From Bradyrhizobium elkanii WSM2783 (GTDB lineage: Bacteria > Pseudomonadota > Alphaproteobacteria > Rhizobiales > Xanthobacteraceae), in contig NZ_AXAP01000011.1 of NCBI RefSeq assembly GCF_000472865.1, positions 1 through 64,000 of the forward strand: DNA of 64,000 nt. The letters run 5' to 3'. Made by a program: the position numbers and the translations under genes. The stretch's first letter is position 1. Every line of letters starts with the position of its first letter. Shown one piece after another: positions 19,957-28,329 of the stretch. The notes under the pieces are model-generated. The model made no database searches and was not told the origin of the DNA. It saw nothing but the letters and a program-made list of their open reading frames with translations.

Positions 19957-20124
19957 ATGAGGAACACGCTGCAAGACCCGCGCTACTGGCGAGAGCGAGC
20001 GGAGGAAACCTGTAGCAAAGCAGAGTCGTTTGCGTACCGTAGCTCGCGCGAAAGGCTGCTTAAGATCGCCGAAGAATATGAGCGGCTGGCTGTCTACGCC
20101 GAGCAATGGCAGTTGCAACAATAA
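19957..20124 (+). CDS. small conserved protein (55 residues)
   Basis: From the ATG at 19957 the product reads MRNTLQDPRYWRERAEETCS and ends EYERLAVYAEQWQLQQ. The pattern DPxYWRxRAEE...IAxxYExLAxxAE is one I recognise from numerous small rhizobial proteins, probably a single helical hairpin. CGGGAAA precedes the start. The function is unknown. Confidence 0.7.
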   Translation: MRNTLQDPRYWRERAEETCSKAESFAYRSSRERLLKIAEEYERLAVYAEQWQLQQ

Positions 20125-20879
20125 GGCCGCGCCATCCCGTCGAGATGGTTGGGAAGAACTAGCAGTCGTGAACTCGACTGCGATCGATCAGGCGCTCGCG
20201 CAAAGCTCGTCGTGTGCCTTGCGAAGGTTCCTCGAACACGCGCTCCAGATCGACGCTTGCGCGCAATGGCTTGCTCGCTGGCATCCGATCGCCGCCGACG
20301 GCAAGCAGTGGAGCGACAGCCCGCGCAGACCTGCAGTCCCATCGCCCAGCTACGATTGCTCCGCCCCAATGACAGCGATCGTCCGCGACTGAAACTCAAT
20401 GTGGGCGAGCACCGGGTGTCCATGTACCGATCGAGCCCGCCGCGGGCGCCGTAGTTCTCCGGACAAGAACAAAGTTCCATCAAAATGTTCGCGATTTGGT
20501 GCATCTGCCCGAGAACGCACGAGTTTTCGAACGGGCCTGCTTGACGGTATCCCTCCACACCTGACGGATCGCCGCGGCTGCCACGTTTCCGAGATAGTTC
20601 CGTCACGCACAGCATGAAGCAGTCTGATCAAACGCGTCGGCAATGGCGCGTCCCAGCGGATCTACTAAACCCTGGGAAAAATATGCAACCCGCTGGAACG
20701 GTGGGATTCGATCGATGTTAACTTGCGTTAAACTCGGGGACGGCGATTGATAGGTTTGGGAATATCGGGACCGGCGATCGGATCCCGCAAGGCTGCGGCA
20801 ACTGCCCTTCGGCAGACTGCAAGGTGGCGCAACCTTCGTTCGGCCTGGAATACCGCCGGGTGTGCGCGGAGCCTAAGAG
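20125..20879. other. 755-bp region without a convincing gene
   Basis: Several overlapping frames exist, but none looks like a protein family. A second copy of the GTAGTTCTCC dyad element lies at 20453-20480, and GTTAACTTGCGTTAAAC at 20716-20732 is the near reverse complement of CTTAACGCAAGTTAGC at 19859-19874. A very short frame near 20644 (PWEKYATRWNGG) has no RNA or protein context to support it. The region may be decayed sequence. Confidence 0.45.
20453..20480. repeat. dyad element, copy 2
   Basis: GTAGTTCTCC, then GGACAAGAAC, then AAAGTTCC matches copy 1 at 19824-19851 at 24 of 28 bases. The inverted repeat is GTTCTC against AAGAAC here, with one mismatch. Confidence 0.4.
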
Positions 20880-21089
20880 ATGATCCATAAGGGCGTCGAA
20901 TATACCGTCACACTGGCCACCCCCGGTGTGTGGAAGTGGCAGTTTCAGATCGGCGATACAATCAAGACCGGCAAGACCGAGGCGAAGCTTCAGTTGCTCG
21001 CGATCAGACGGGTTCAGTTACGCATCGATCGCGAACTGAAGAAGGTCAGTCGCGAAGCGAGCAGCACCGCAGACTCATCATTGCGCTGA
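20880..21089 (+). CDS. small conserved protein (69 residues)
   Basis: The product reads MIHKGVEYTVTLATPGVWKW and continues QFQIGDTIKTGKTEAKLQLLAIRRVQLRIDREL. This form (short beta-rich start, then TGKTxxxLxxxAxRRVQxRID) recurs in Bradyrhizobium small proteins of unknown role. No signal peptide or membrane segment is seen. Confidence 0.7.
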   Translation: MIHKGVEYTVTLATPGVWKWQFQIGDTIKTGKTEAKLQLLAIRRVQLRIDRELKKVSREASSTADSSLR

Positions 21090-21219
21090 CAGCACTACAT
21101 TGCGCTAAGAGCACTACCGTAAATAACCGGGATTGATCTTTCCCCCGTCAGGACCTCCACTGAGCTTTTGCTCCCAGTGGGTTGCCGGTCGGCGGCCTTT
21201 GATGCGCCGGTGCCATCTT

Positions 21220-21453
21220 ATGCCGCTCTATTTCTTTCGCATCCGAACCGCCGACGGCACCGGCATCTGCAATGACGGTGCGGAGTTCGCCGATCGCGAC
21301 GCTGCGTGGAAGGAGATGACGCGTGTCTGCGCCGACATGATCGGCGGCGTGTCGCGTCATCTTCAGGAAAATGCGGAGTGGCAGATAGAGCTGCTGGACG
21401 AGGCCAGGAGCCCGGTCTTCCGGATCCGGCTGGTCGCGAAAACGCTGGACTAG
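21220..21453 (+). CDS. DUF6894-like small protein
   Basis: The 77-residue product begins MPLYFFRIRTADGTGICNDG and continues EFADRDAAWKEMTRVCADMIGG, a pattern typical of the small DUF6894 proteins of rhizobia, ending in a beta strand VFRIRLVAKTLD. I use the ATG at 21220 because the upstream extension to 21133 has no family resemblance. The function is unknown. Confidence 0.75.
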   Translation: MPLYFFRIRTADGTGICNDGAEFADRDAAWKEMTRVCADMIGGVSRHLQENAEWQIELLDEARSPVFRIRLVAKTLD

Positions 21454-21500
21454 CTGGAGCGTTTTTGAGCACCTGCGCAGGAAACGCGCCAAGACAAAAT

Positions 21501-21833
21501 CTAGATCAACGCCGTCTGCGGCTTTGGGTCCGGCTCGTTTGGCCCTTGGCCCTGCCGCAGTTCCTTCGCGCTGACGAAGCGGGCGCCGACCAGTTCGCCC
21601 CGGCGCCAGATCAGCGCGCACACCCGCATCACCTCACCGCCGGCAGTGAACGAGAGCCCGAACACTTTTGGCACCGCCATCGCGCCGACCTCCAGGCACA
21701 CGCCACTGTCGGACACGTCGTGCACGCGGCATTCGATCCACGGCGCATCGGGCGCCGGGATCAGGAATCCCGACTTTTGTATTTCCACCCGGACATGCTT
21801 GCGCTCACCGAGATCGTTGCGGTGTCTCGTCAT
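21501..21833 (-). CDS. PilZ-domain protein
   Basis: The 110-residue protein matches a lone PilZ domain: ERKHVRVEIQKSG at the start, then the HDVSDSGVCLEV block, which corresponds to the D/NxSxxG part of the cyclic-di-GMP site. The initial RxxxR element appears only partly as RKHVR, so ligand binding is probable rather than certain. Such proteins often affect motility or exopolysaccharide. It stands alone. The frame extends upstream to 21902 without domain resemblance. Confidence 0.75.
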   Translation of the reverse strand: MTRHRNDLGERKHVRVEIQKSGFLIPAPDAPWIECRVHDVSDSGVCLEVGAMAVPKVFGLSFTAGGEVMRVCALIWRRGELVGARFVSAKELRQGQGPNEPDPKPQTALI

Positions 21834-21958
21834 TGCGTGATCCCCTCGTGAGCGGAGAATTACGGCGGAAAGCTTGAATCCCGCTTGTGCAAAACCGCTC
21901 ACAATTTAGGGGAAACCAGGCAGGATCAGCCTACCGCCGAGACATCAAGTCAAGGCTC

Positions 21959-22189
21959 TCAATCGGCGCTGGCGAGACGACGCATCGTGAATTCGATCCG
22001 GTCGCCGGGCAATTCGCGCCAGCTTTCCACCGCGCTCATATAGGCGGCCTTCGGATACCGGTTGAGGAAGTCGCGCGCCTTCAGCCGAGCTTCGTCGCGC
22101 GGCAGGGTAAAGGTCTCGCGCAGAAAGCCGTCGCCCCGCTTTCGCCGGGCGGCCATTCGGCTCGCGAGATCACGCGGACGCAGGGCCAT
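21959..22189 (-). CDS. small hypothetical protein (76 residues)
   Basis: The product from the ATG at 22189 is MALRPRDLASRMAARRKRGD and continues FLRETFTLPRDEARLKARDFLNRYPKAAYMSAVESWRELPGDRIEFTMRRL, a mixed-charge protein with a coherent secondary-structure pattern. The ribosome site is weak. I do not recognise a family beyond small rhizobial proteins of this type. Confidence 0.6.
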   Translation of the reverse strand: MALRPRDLASRMAARRKRGDGFLRETFTLPRDEARLKARDFLNRYPKAAYMSAVESWRELPGDRIEFTMRRLASAD

Positions 22190-22269
22190 GTCGCAATTCC
22201 AAACCAGGTGACGACAGGCCAAATATAGGGCGAGCGGAGACCGAATCCGAGTCTCCGCGCGGGCCGGCG

Positions 22270-22548
22270 CTACTGCTGCGCGCTGCCGGTCTTGGTCTTC
22301 GGCTTGGCCGGGGTGGCGGCCTTGGGAGCATCGCTCCGAACGGTCCCCCACGGATCGGACGACGTCTTGGCGTCCGGAATCTTCTTCAGCGATTCCCTGT
22401 AGGCCTTGTCCCTGATCTGGTCCTGCTCGATCTCATCAGGCGTCTTCGACGGCCCGTCCGAAAGCAGATTGATATGGGGGGTCGATATTTGCGCGTAGGC
22501 CGGCGTTGCCAGCATCGCCACGACAGCGATGGCGCCCAGAATTTTCAT
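22270..22548 (-). CDS. small secreted protein with DPWG motif
   Basis: The 92-residue precursor has a signal peptide (MKILGAIAVVAMLATPAYA) and a short mature part with DKAYRESLKKIPDAKTSSDPWGTVR, then a Lys/Pro/Thr-rich tail. GGGAG precedes the start. It is a clear paralogue of the gene at 26893-27126, which has the same signal, AYKAALERIPEPKEKYDPWGVAR and a basic tail. The role is unknown; the location should be periplasmic. Confidence 0.75.
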   Translation of the reverse strand: MKILGAIAVVAMLATPAYAQISTPHINLLSDGPSKTPDEIEQDQIRDKAYRESLKKIPDAKTSSDPWGTVRSDAPKAATPAKPKTKTGSAQQ

Positions 22549-22740
22549 GAAATGCTCCCTTGCTACTCCCCTGGGGATTGGCCTCGCGTATAGCATCGCC
22601 CAAGCCGCACCGCAAAGCAGGGCCTCGGGCGTGATCCGGCGCCAAAAGTCTGGCAATTTCAAGCCGGCCGCCCTGCTGTTCCCTTGCCCGAAATGCCCTC
22701 TAGAATACCGTCATCATCCAGGGAGAGGAACGAGCCCCCC

Positions 22741-23202
22741 ATGCAGCAGGAAGAGGTCACGGAATTCGGCATTGATGATGCGCGGCGGGTGCTGGCCGAG
22801 GTCTTCGCCCCCTGGGTGCTCGATCTCAATCTCTCGATCGAGGGCTTTGATGCTGCGCCGCCGCAGGAGGCCGGCGCCGATTGGCAGCCTGGCGCGCTCT
22901 TGCGCATGCCGTTCTCCGAACGGCTGTGCCGCAACGGCGGCGTCGTCTGCGGTCAGGCACTGATGGCGTTCGCGGACACCTCGATGGTGATTGCCAACCT
23001 CGCCGCCAACCGCAGCTATCGGCCGATGACCACCGTCGACCAGACCACGCATTTCATGCGCGCGGTGAGCGCCGCCGACGTGCTGGCGGACGCCCGCGTC
23101 GTCCGCCTCGGCCGCACCATGAGTTTCGGCCGCGTCACGCTGCTCTCCGCCACCGACAACAAGCCGGTGGCGATGGTGTCGAGCGCGTTTGCAATGCTGT
23201 GA
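22741..23202 (+). CDS. PaaI-type hotdog thioesterase
   Basis: The 153-residue protein has a single hotdog domain with GGVVCGQALMAFADTSMVIAN, the helix that usually carries the catalytic Asp, and TTVDQTTHFMRAV on the next strand. It probably hydrolyses an acyl-CoA or aryl-CoA thioester. The start at 22741 is used; the upstream extension to 22684 shows no conservation. It is convergent with the PQQ dehydrogenase. Confidence 0.85.
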   Translation: MQQEEVTEFGIDDARRVLAEVFAPWVLDLNLSIEGFDAAPPQEAGADWQPGALLRMPFSERLCRNGGVVCGQALMAFADTSMVIANLAANRSYRPMTTVDQTTHFMRAVSAADVLADARVVRLGRTMSFGRVTLLSATDNKPVAMVSSAFAML

Positions 23203-23216
23203 CCGCACAGCATTGC

Positions 23217-25232
23217 TTAGCGAGCATCGCTCCGGCGACGCCAGCGCCACGTCCCAGCCGCCATGAGCGCAACAACGAGCCCCGCCGAAATCGCACCGCC
23301 AAGGAAGCGTCCGCCCGGCCGGTCGATCGTGCGCGACCACAGCGATGGCGCTTCGCCCTGCCGCGGCAAACGGAAAGCCACGACGCTGTCGCCGATCGTG
23401 GTGCCCGCTTCCGAATGGCCGCCGGCGCTGATCACGACATATTGCTCGCCCCTCCACAGATAGGTCATGGGATTGGCAACGCCGGGCACCGGCAGCCGGC
23501 CCTGCCACAACTCCCGGCCGGTTTTGGCATCGAACGCGCGCAGATAAGCATCCATCGCGCCGGTGAAGACGAGCCCGCCCGCGGTGACCACGACGCCATT
23601 CACCAGCGGCATGCCCCAGGGGCGTGCAATGCCGAGCGGCGCGCGATCCTCCGTCGTGCCGACCGTCGAACGCCAGAGAATCTTGCCGGCCCTGAGGTCA
23701 ACCGCGACCATCTCGCCCCAGGGTGGCTTGTTGCACAGCAATCCGAGCGGCGACATCACCACTGCGCGCGACATCGCGAAAGGCGCGCCCTCCTGCCGGC
23801 CGAAATCATGGCCGGGCGGCGGATTGAAGCCAATCGCCTGCTCGCGCGGGATCAGCTTCACCAGATGCACGGCGCGGCTGACATTGGCGTAGAGGATCTG
23901 ATGGAGCGGATCGAACGCGACGCCGCCCCAGTTCACGCCGCCGCCGGTGAATGGAAACAACAGCGTGCCTTGCGTCGATGGCGGCGTGTACAGGCCCTCG
24001 CTGCGGGCGCTTGCAAATTGCTCCTTGCAGGTGGAGCGGCCGAGCAGCGGAAACGGATCGAACGCGTCGTCGACCGAGATCTTCTGTGGCACCAGCGTCG
24101 GCACATGGGTCGGGAATGGCTGCGTCGGCGAAGGCCTCTCGCCCTCCGCCGCGCCTTGCGGCACCGCGCGCTCCTCGACCGGCCACACCGGCCTGCCGCT
24201 GTTACGGTCGAGCACGAAGAGGAAGCCCTGCTTGGTCGGCTGGATCACGACATCGCGCATCGCTTCGCTGACATCGATCCGCGCCAGCGTCGGCTGCGCC
24301 GGCAGGTCGTAGTCCCATAGATCGTGATGCACGGTCTGGAACGACCACACCTGTTCACCCGTCTCGATCCGCAGCGCGACGACCGAGTTGGCATGCTCGT
24401 TGTTGCCCGAACGCTTGCCGCCCCAGAAATCCGGGCTCGGCGACGTCGTCGGCAGGAACACCAGGCCGCGCGCTTCATCCACCGACATCGGCGCCCAGAC
24501 ATTGGCGTGGCCCGCCTCGATGCCGTCATGCCGCAGCGGATCGAAATTCCAGCGCGGCGCCCCGCTGCGCGCATCGAAGGCGCGCACCGCGCCGCGCGGC
24601 GCGTCGACGCGGCGGTTGTCGCCGATCGCAGAGCCGACCACGATCACGCCGCGGCCAACCACCGGCGGCGAGGTCACCTGAAATTCGCCCGGCCATTCCA
24701 GCGTCATGCCGATATCGAGCCTGACCTCGCCGGCATTGCCGAAACCGGTGCAACGAATCCCGCTCTTGGCATCGAGTGCGATCAGACGGGCATCGTTGGT
24801 GCCCATGAATATCCGCGATCGGCAAACGGCCCCCGCAGGCGCATTGTCGTCGACCCAATAGGCGACGCCGCGGCAGACATAGCGGTTGGCGGGACGCTGG
24901 TGGGTGCTGATACCGGGATCGTAGCGCCACTTCTGCGCGCCGCTCCCGGGATCTAGCGCGATCACCTCGTTGAACGGCGAGCAGAACACCAGGCTGTCTT
25001 CGACGAACAGCGGCGTCGCCTGGAATTTCGTCCGCCGCATCACCTCTGGCGCGCGGCGGTCGAGATCGCCGGTCCGGAATTCCCAGGCGCGGATCAGGTT
25101 GGCGACATTGTCAGGCGTGATCTCTTTGAGCGGCGAGAAGCGCGATCCGCCGCGATCGCCACCCCAATGCTCCCATGCAAGGGCCGGCGTCGCGACACAC
25201 AACACGGCAAGCAGGCGGACGAGATGGCGCAT
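23217..25232 (-). CDS. pyrroloquinoline quinone (PQQ)-dependent dehydrogenase
   Basis: The 671-residue protein has a signal peptide (MRHLVRLLAVLCVATPALA) and an eight-bladed quinoprotein propeller opening WEHWGGDRGGSRFSPLKEIT and including HANVWAPMSVDEARGLVFLPT. Near the C terminus it has RAFDAKTGRELWQGRLP and then a single membrane segment (GGAISAGLVVALMAAGTWRW). It resembles glucose/quinate dehydrogenase-type enzymes that oxidise sugars or polyols in the periplasm. Here the anchor is C-terminal rather than the usual N-terminal bundle. No haem-binding CxxCH is present, so electrons likely go to quinone. Confidence 0.9.
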   Translation of the reverse strand: MRHLVRLLAVLCVATPALAWEHWGGDRGGSRFSPLKEITPDNVANLIRAWEFRTGDLDRRAPEVMRRTKFQATPLFVEDSLVFCSPFNEVIALDPGSGAQKWRYDPGISTHQRPANRYVCRGVAYWVDDNAPAGAVCRSRIFMGTNDARLIALDAKSGIRCTGFGNAGEVRLDIGMTLEWPGEFQVTSPPVVGRGVIVVGSAIGDNRRVDAPRGAVRAFDARSGAPRWNFDPLRHDGIEAGHANVWAPMSVDEARGLVFLPTTSPSPDFWGGKRSGNNEHANSVVALRIETGEQVWSFQTVHHDLWDYDLPAQPTLARIDVSEAMRDVVIQPTKQGFLFVLDRNSGRPVWPVEERAVPQGAAEGERPSPTQPFPTHVPTLVPQKISVDDAFDPFPLLGRSTCKEQFASARSEGLYTPPSTQGTLLFPFTGGGVNWGGVAFDPLHQILYANVSRAVHLVKLIPREQAIGFNPPPGHDFGRQEGAPFAMSRAVVMSPLGLLCNKPPWGEMVAVDLRAGKILWRSTVGTTEDRAPLGIARPWGMPLVNGVVVTAGGLVFTGAMDAYLRAFDAKTGRELWQGRLPVPGVANPMTYLWRGEQYVVISAGGHSEAGTTIGDSVVAFRLPRQGEAPSLWSRTIDRPGGRFLGGAISAGLVVALMAAGTWRWRRRSDAR

Positions 25233-25299
25233 GGCGTCCCGCTGAAGATGCGGTCGTGGACTGCTGCATCTTCCCCGGATGATTTACGCCATTACCTGG

Positions 25300-26760
25300 T
25301 CAGTATCCACTCCTGCGACCGCTCCAGCCATCGCCGCCGCGTCCGCCATAGCCACCATAGCCGCCGGGCCGCCCATAGCCACCGCCAACGCCGATCCCGA
25401 TTCCGATCGAGACCGGCGGTCCGGCGGGTTCGTAGACGACGCGCGGCGGCGGACGGCGCACGACCACGACGTCCTCCTCCTCGACGAAGCGGCGCGGCGG
25501 CGTGCTGGCGCGCTTGGGCGGCGCCGGCTCAGCGCGCTTCCTGGCCGGCGTATCAACCCTCTTGATCGGCGCCGGTTGCGACGGCGCGTTGCAGGGACAG
25601 GTCAGCGCGGCGTTGGTCGCGGGCACGCTGACGGGCGCTGCGAGAGCCAGCGCCATGTTCGGGCGGTTGCGCTGCCGCTCCTCCAATTTGCGCGCGGTCG
25701 CGGTGAGATCGCTGTCCTGATATTGCGCGAGGAACGCGCGATAACCGGCCGCGGTGTTGATCAGGACGGCGTTGTTCCAGGCCACCATGCGGCGATGGCG
25801 ATCGAGCCAATCACGCGCCTGCAGCCCGCGCGGCGTCGAGGCGTAGAGCGCAGCAAAGGCTTCATAGGCTTCGTCGGTGCCGTCGGCGACGATGATCTCA
25901 TTGGCCGTGTCGACCGGCTTGCCTTGCAATTCGCGCTTCCATTGCTCGACCGTGCGCTTGGCCGATGCGAGTTTTGGCGCGGCAGCGTTGGTGCCGGCGG
26001 TATCAGCTACGAAGCGGAAATCCTCGGTCAACGACGAGCTGTCCCACGGCGTCTGACGGCCATCCGTCGCCTTGTTCACAGCGACACGAACGCGCTTGAG
26101 GGTTTCCTCGATCGGCGCCGGCTCTTTCGCTGCCGCGAGCAGCGCCGTCGTGTAGGGACTGTTGCTGCCGTCGCCATCTTCGGCTTCCGCACCGGGCGAG
26201 GTCGAGAACGACAGGAAGGTGCCGGGCGCGCCGGTCTTGGCGTCGACAATCGCAAGTCCCTGGCCGGCGCTCTTGAGCTGCGGGAATGGATTGTTGCGGC
26301 ACGCATCGAGCAGAAGGATGCGCATCTTGCTCGGCACCGAATTCAGCGTGTTCAGGACATCATTGAGGCGCACCGCCTGGATCGGAATGTCGGCCTCGCG
26401 CTTCGGATCGACGTCGGTCGGAACGAGGAAATTCTCTCCATCGACCTGCAGGCCGTGTCCGGCGTAGAACACCAGCGCCACCGTGTCGGCGCCCTTCGCC
26501 GCGACCTCGCCGGCGAATTCGCTGACCTTGGCCCGCAATTCATTCTGCGAGAGGTCGGACGCCGATAGCACCTGGAAGCCCGAATCGGTGAGAAGTTGCG
26601 TCATCGCCTTGGCGTCATTGGCCGGGTTGGGCAGCACCGGCACTGATTTGTAGGCGGATTGTCCGATCACCAGCGCCAGCCGGTTCTCGGCCAAAGCGGG
26701 ACAGGCGCCGAGCAGCACGGCAGCGGAAACAAGCAGTCTGGCGAGCGAGCGGCGCGACAT
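25300..26760 (-). CDS. secreted caspase-like (metacaspase family C14) protein
   Basis: After a signal peptide, the 486-residue protein carries a caspase p20 domain. It starts RLALVIGQSAYKSVPVLPNP, has the catalytic His102 in FYAGHG and Cys154 in LLDACRNNPF. A middle region of about 170 residues with helical repeats follows, and the tail is Gly/Tyr/Arg-rich (GYGRPGGYGGYGGRGGDG). Such proteins are predicted cysteine peptidases; some bacterial members act after basic residues. I use the start at 26760; 20 upstream codons add nothing recognisable. The target is unknown. Confidence 0.88.
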   Translation of the reverse strand: MSRRSLARLLVSAAVLLGACPALAENRLALVIGQSAYKSVPVLPNPANDAKAMTQLLTDSGFQVLSASDLSQNELRAKVSEFAGEVAAKGADTVALVFYAGHGLQVDGENFLVPTDVDPKREADIPIQAVRLNDVLNTLNSVPSKMRILLLDACRNNPFPQLKSAGQGLAIVDAKTGAPGTFLSFSTSPGAEAEDGDGSNSPYTTALLAAAKEPAPIEETLKRVRVAVNKATDGRQTPWDSSSLTEDFRFVADTAGTNAAAPKLASAKRTVEQWKRELQGKPVDTANEIIVADGTDEAYEAFAALYASTPRGLQARDWLDRHRRMVAWNNAVLINTAAGYRAFLAQYQDSDLTATARKLEERQRNRPNMALALAAPVSVPATNAALTCPCNAPSQPAPIKRVDTPARKRAEPAPPKRASTPPRRFVEEEDVVVVRRPPPRVVYEPAGPPVSIGIGIGVGGGYGRPGGYGGYGGRGGDGWSGRRSGY

Positions 26761-26892
26761 CGAACGATCTCCGGCAAGGCGATGGCTTGCCGGATTGGTC
26801 GTGAGGTTTGACGGCAAGGTTCATGCGCCGGCTCACGTGTCGCACGACCCCGTCGACATTGCCGCGTTGTCCGACGACGGATTGCCGTCAGA

Positions 26893-27126
26893 TCACTTCG
26901 ATTTCTTCGCAGCCTCCGTCGGCCGCGCCACGCCCCAGGGATCGTATTTCTCCTTGGGCTCGGGGATGCGTTCGAGCGCGGCCTTGTAAGCCTTCTCGTC
27001 GACCTTCGGCTTGCTGTCCTGCTTGCTTCCAGCCGCGTCGCCGCGATGCCGCTTGCCGCCCATCTGGGCATAAGCTGGCATCGCCATCAGCGCCAATACC
27101 GCCGCGGCGACCGTTAACTTGCGCAT
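26893..27126 (-). CDS. small secreted protein with DPWG motif, paralogue
   Basis: The 77-residue precursor has a signal peptide (MRKLTVAAAVLALMAMPAYA), a short charged mature part with KVDEKAYKAALERIPEPKEK and YDPWGVAR, and a Lys-rich end. It corresponds residue by residue to the DPWG region of the gene at 22270-22548. It lies directly upstream of the caspase-like gene on the same strand, about 130 bp away. The function is unknown. Confidence 0.75.
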   Translation of the reverse strand: MRKLTVAAAVLALMAMPAYAQMGGKRHRGDAAGSKQDSKPKVDEKAYKAALERIPEPKEKYDPWGVARPTEAAKKSK

Positions 27127-27272
27127 TGTTACTCTCTCCCTGCCACTCCGCCCCGGTATCTTCATACTGGAAAACGGCAGCATGGCGTGCCCCGGACCAA
27201 TTCAGCAACAGTTGATCGATAGCGCGCCGTTCGGGGGCAGCCAAGTTTATTCGCGCAGGGTAAGTACCTCGA

Positions 27273-27686
27273 ATGGGGTGGGACAACGCTCGCATTACAT
27301 TGCTGTTAGGTTTGGCGGCTACGCTGGCCGGTTGCGGCTTCGTGGATAGCCGCTCGCCCCTGCCAATGCCGGCGTTCTTGCGCTCCAGGGAGGCCGAGCC
27401 GCCGCCGCTCGAAGCGCCGCCCGATATCAAGCGGCTGGTCAGCGAAAAACTGGACTCGGTGTTCGTATCGACGTCGCGTCCCGCCAATGTTCGTGTCTCG
27501 CAGCCGCTGCATGATCCGCGCGGACTGGGATGGACCGCCTGCGTGCGCGCTGAACTGACATCGGTGATGGGCCAGCCCTTGGGCACGCAGACCTATCGCG
27601 TCTTCATCAATGAAGGCGCCATCGCCGACCGCCGCCGGATCGACAGCGACGATACTTGCGCGACGGAGAATTACGAGCCGATCTGA
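27273..27686 (+). CDS. lipoprotein of unknown function
   Basis: The 137-residue protein has a lipoprotein signal with the lipobox LAGC near residues 18-21 and a mature part including DIKRLVSEKLDSVF and HDPRGLGWTACVRAELT. It should be an outer- or inner-membrane lipoprotein. I do not recognise a domain. It is followed by the small secreted protein gene at 27834. Confidence 0.7.
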   Translation: MGWDNARITLLLGLAATLAGCGFVDSRSPLPMPAFLRSREAEPPPLEAPPDIKRLVSEKLDSVFVSTSRPANVRVSQPLHDPRGLGWTACVRAELTSVMGQPLGTQTYRVFINEGAIADRRRIDSDDTCATENYEPI

Positions 27687-27833
27687 TCTCTGTTCGCCGA
27701 CGACTGAATTGTTCCACCTCGGTACAAGCGCGCGCGCAACGGAACCGATCGCGCCAAGCCAGTTCCTTCGGAACGAAACCCTCCGCGCAGCTTTGTCAGC
27801 CGAGAGGGCAGTATCTTATGCGGAGGCGGAACC

Positions 27834-28172
27834 ATGAAGACATTTGCAATCGCTTTGCTGGCCGGCGTCGGCGCGTTGTCTGTCGGCAGCGCTGCCAAGG
27901 CCACCGACATCTATAGCACCACGGAGTACAGCAACCCTGAACTCGTGCAGCATGTGCGCATGGTGTGTGACGATGACGGGAACTGCTATCGCACCCGCGG
28001 CGGCAGGCGCGTGATCGTCCGCGATTCCTATAACTACATGCCGCGCGAGCGTTACATCGAACGCCGCGAATATCGCGACCGCGATTACTACGATGGCGGC
28101 CCGCGCGCGGGTGTCGGCATTCGTACGCCCGGCGGGACCGTGGGTATCGGCGTCGGTGACGATCGCTGGTAA
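27834..28172 (+). CDS. secreted Arg/Tyr-rich protein of unknown function
   Basis: The 112-residue precursor has a signal peptide (MKTFAIALLAGVGALSVGSA), a short region with two Cys in CDDDGNCYRTRGG, a charged YIERREYRDRDYYDGG stretch and a glycine-rich GVGIRTPGGTVGIGVGDD ending. GCGGAGG precedes the ATG. A clear terminator follows. The function is unknown. Confidence 0.75.
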   Translation: MKTFAIALLAGVGALSVGSAAKATDIYSTTEYSNPELVQHVRMVCDDDGNCYRTRGGRRVIVRDSYNYMPRERYIERREYRDRDYYDGGPRAGVGIRTPGGTVGIGVGDDRW

Positions 28173-28186
28173 GCACTGAACAAGAC

Positions 28187-28224
28187 AAAAGGGGCCGCCG
28201 AACGCATTTCGGCTGCCCCTTTTT
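28187..28224 (+). terminator. rho-independent terminator
   Basis: AAAAGGGGCCGCCGAA pairs with TTCGGCTGCCCC with one internal mismatch around a CGCAT loop, and TTTTT follows. It sits 15 bp after the stop of the small secreted protein gene. Confidence 0.85.
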
Positions 28225-28329
28225 GGTGAACAATCCGTTAACAATACCGCTTAAATTGCAGCGCCGAACCAACCGTATTTTGCATTTCTTCCGCTAGCTT
28301 TCCGGTAAGCGCGATCACGAGGGGCGACG

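Noticed and set aside
20716..20732. TTAACTTGCGTTAA as a CtrA box
   Set aside because: The spacer between the TTAA halves is 6 bases, not 7.
20644..20751. 35-codon frame MARPSGSTKPWEKYATRW
   Set aside because: Too short and without a convincing ribosome site or context.
27746..27790. GGAAC with downstream GTTCC, resembling a general-stress EcfG promoter before the gene at 27834
   Set aside because: The spacing and -10 element do not match GGAAC-N16/17-CGTT.
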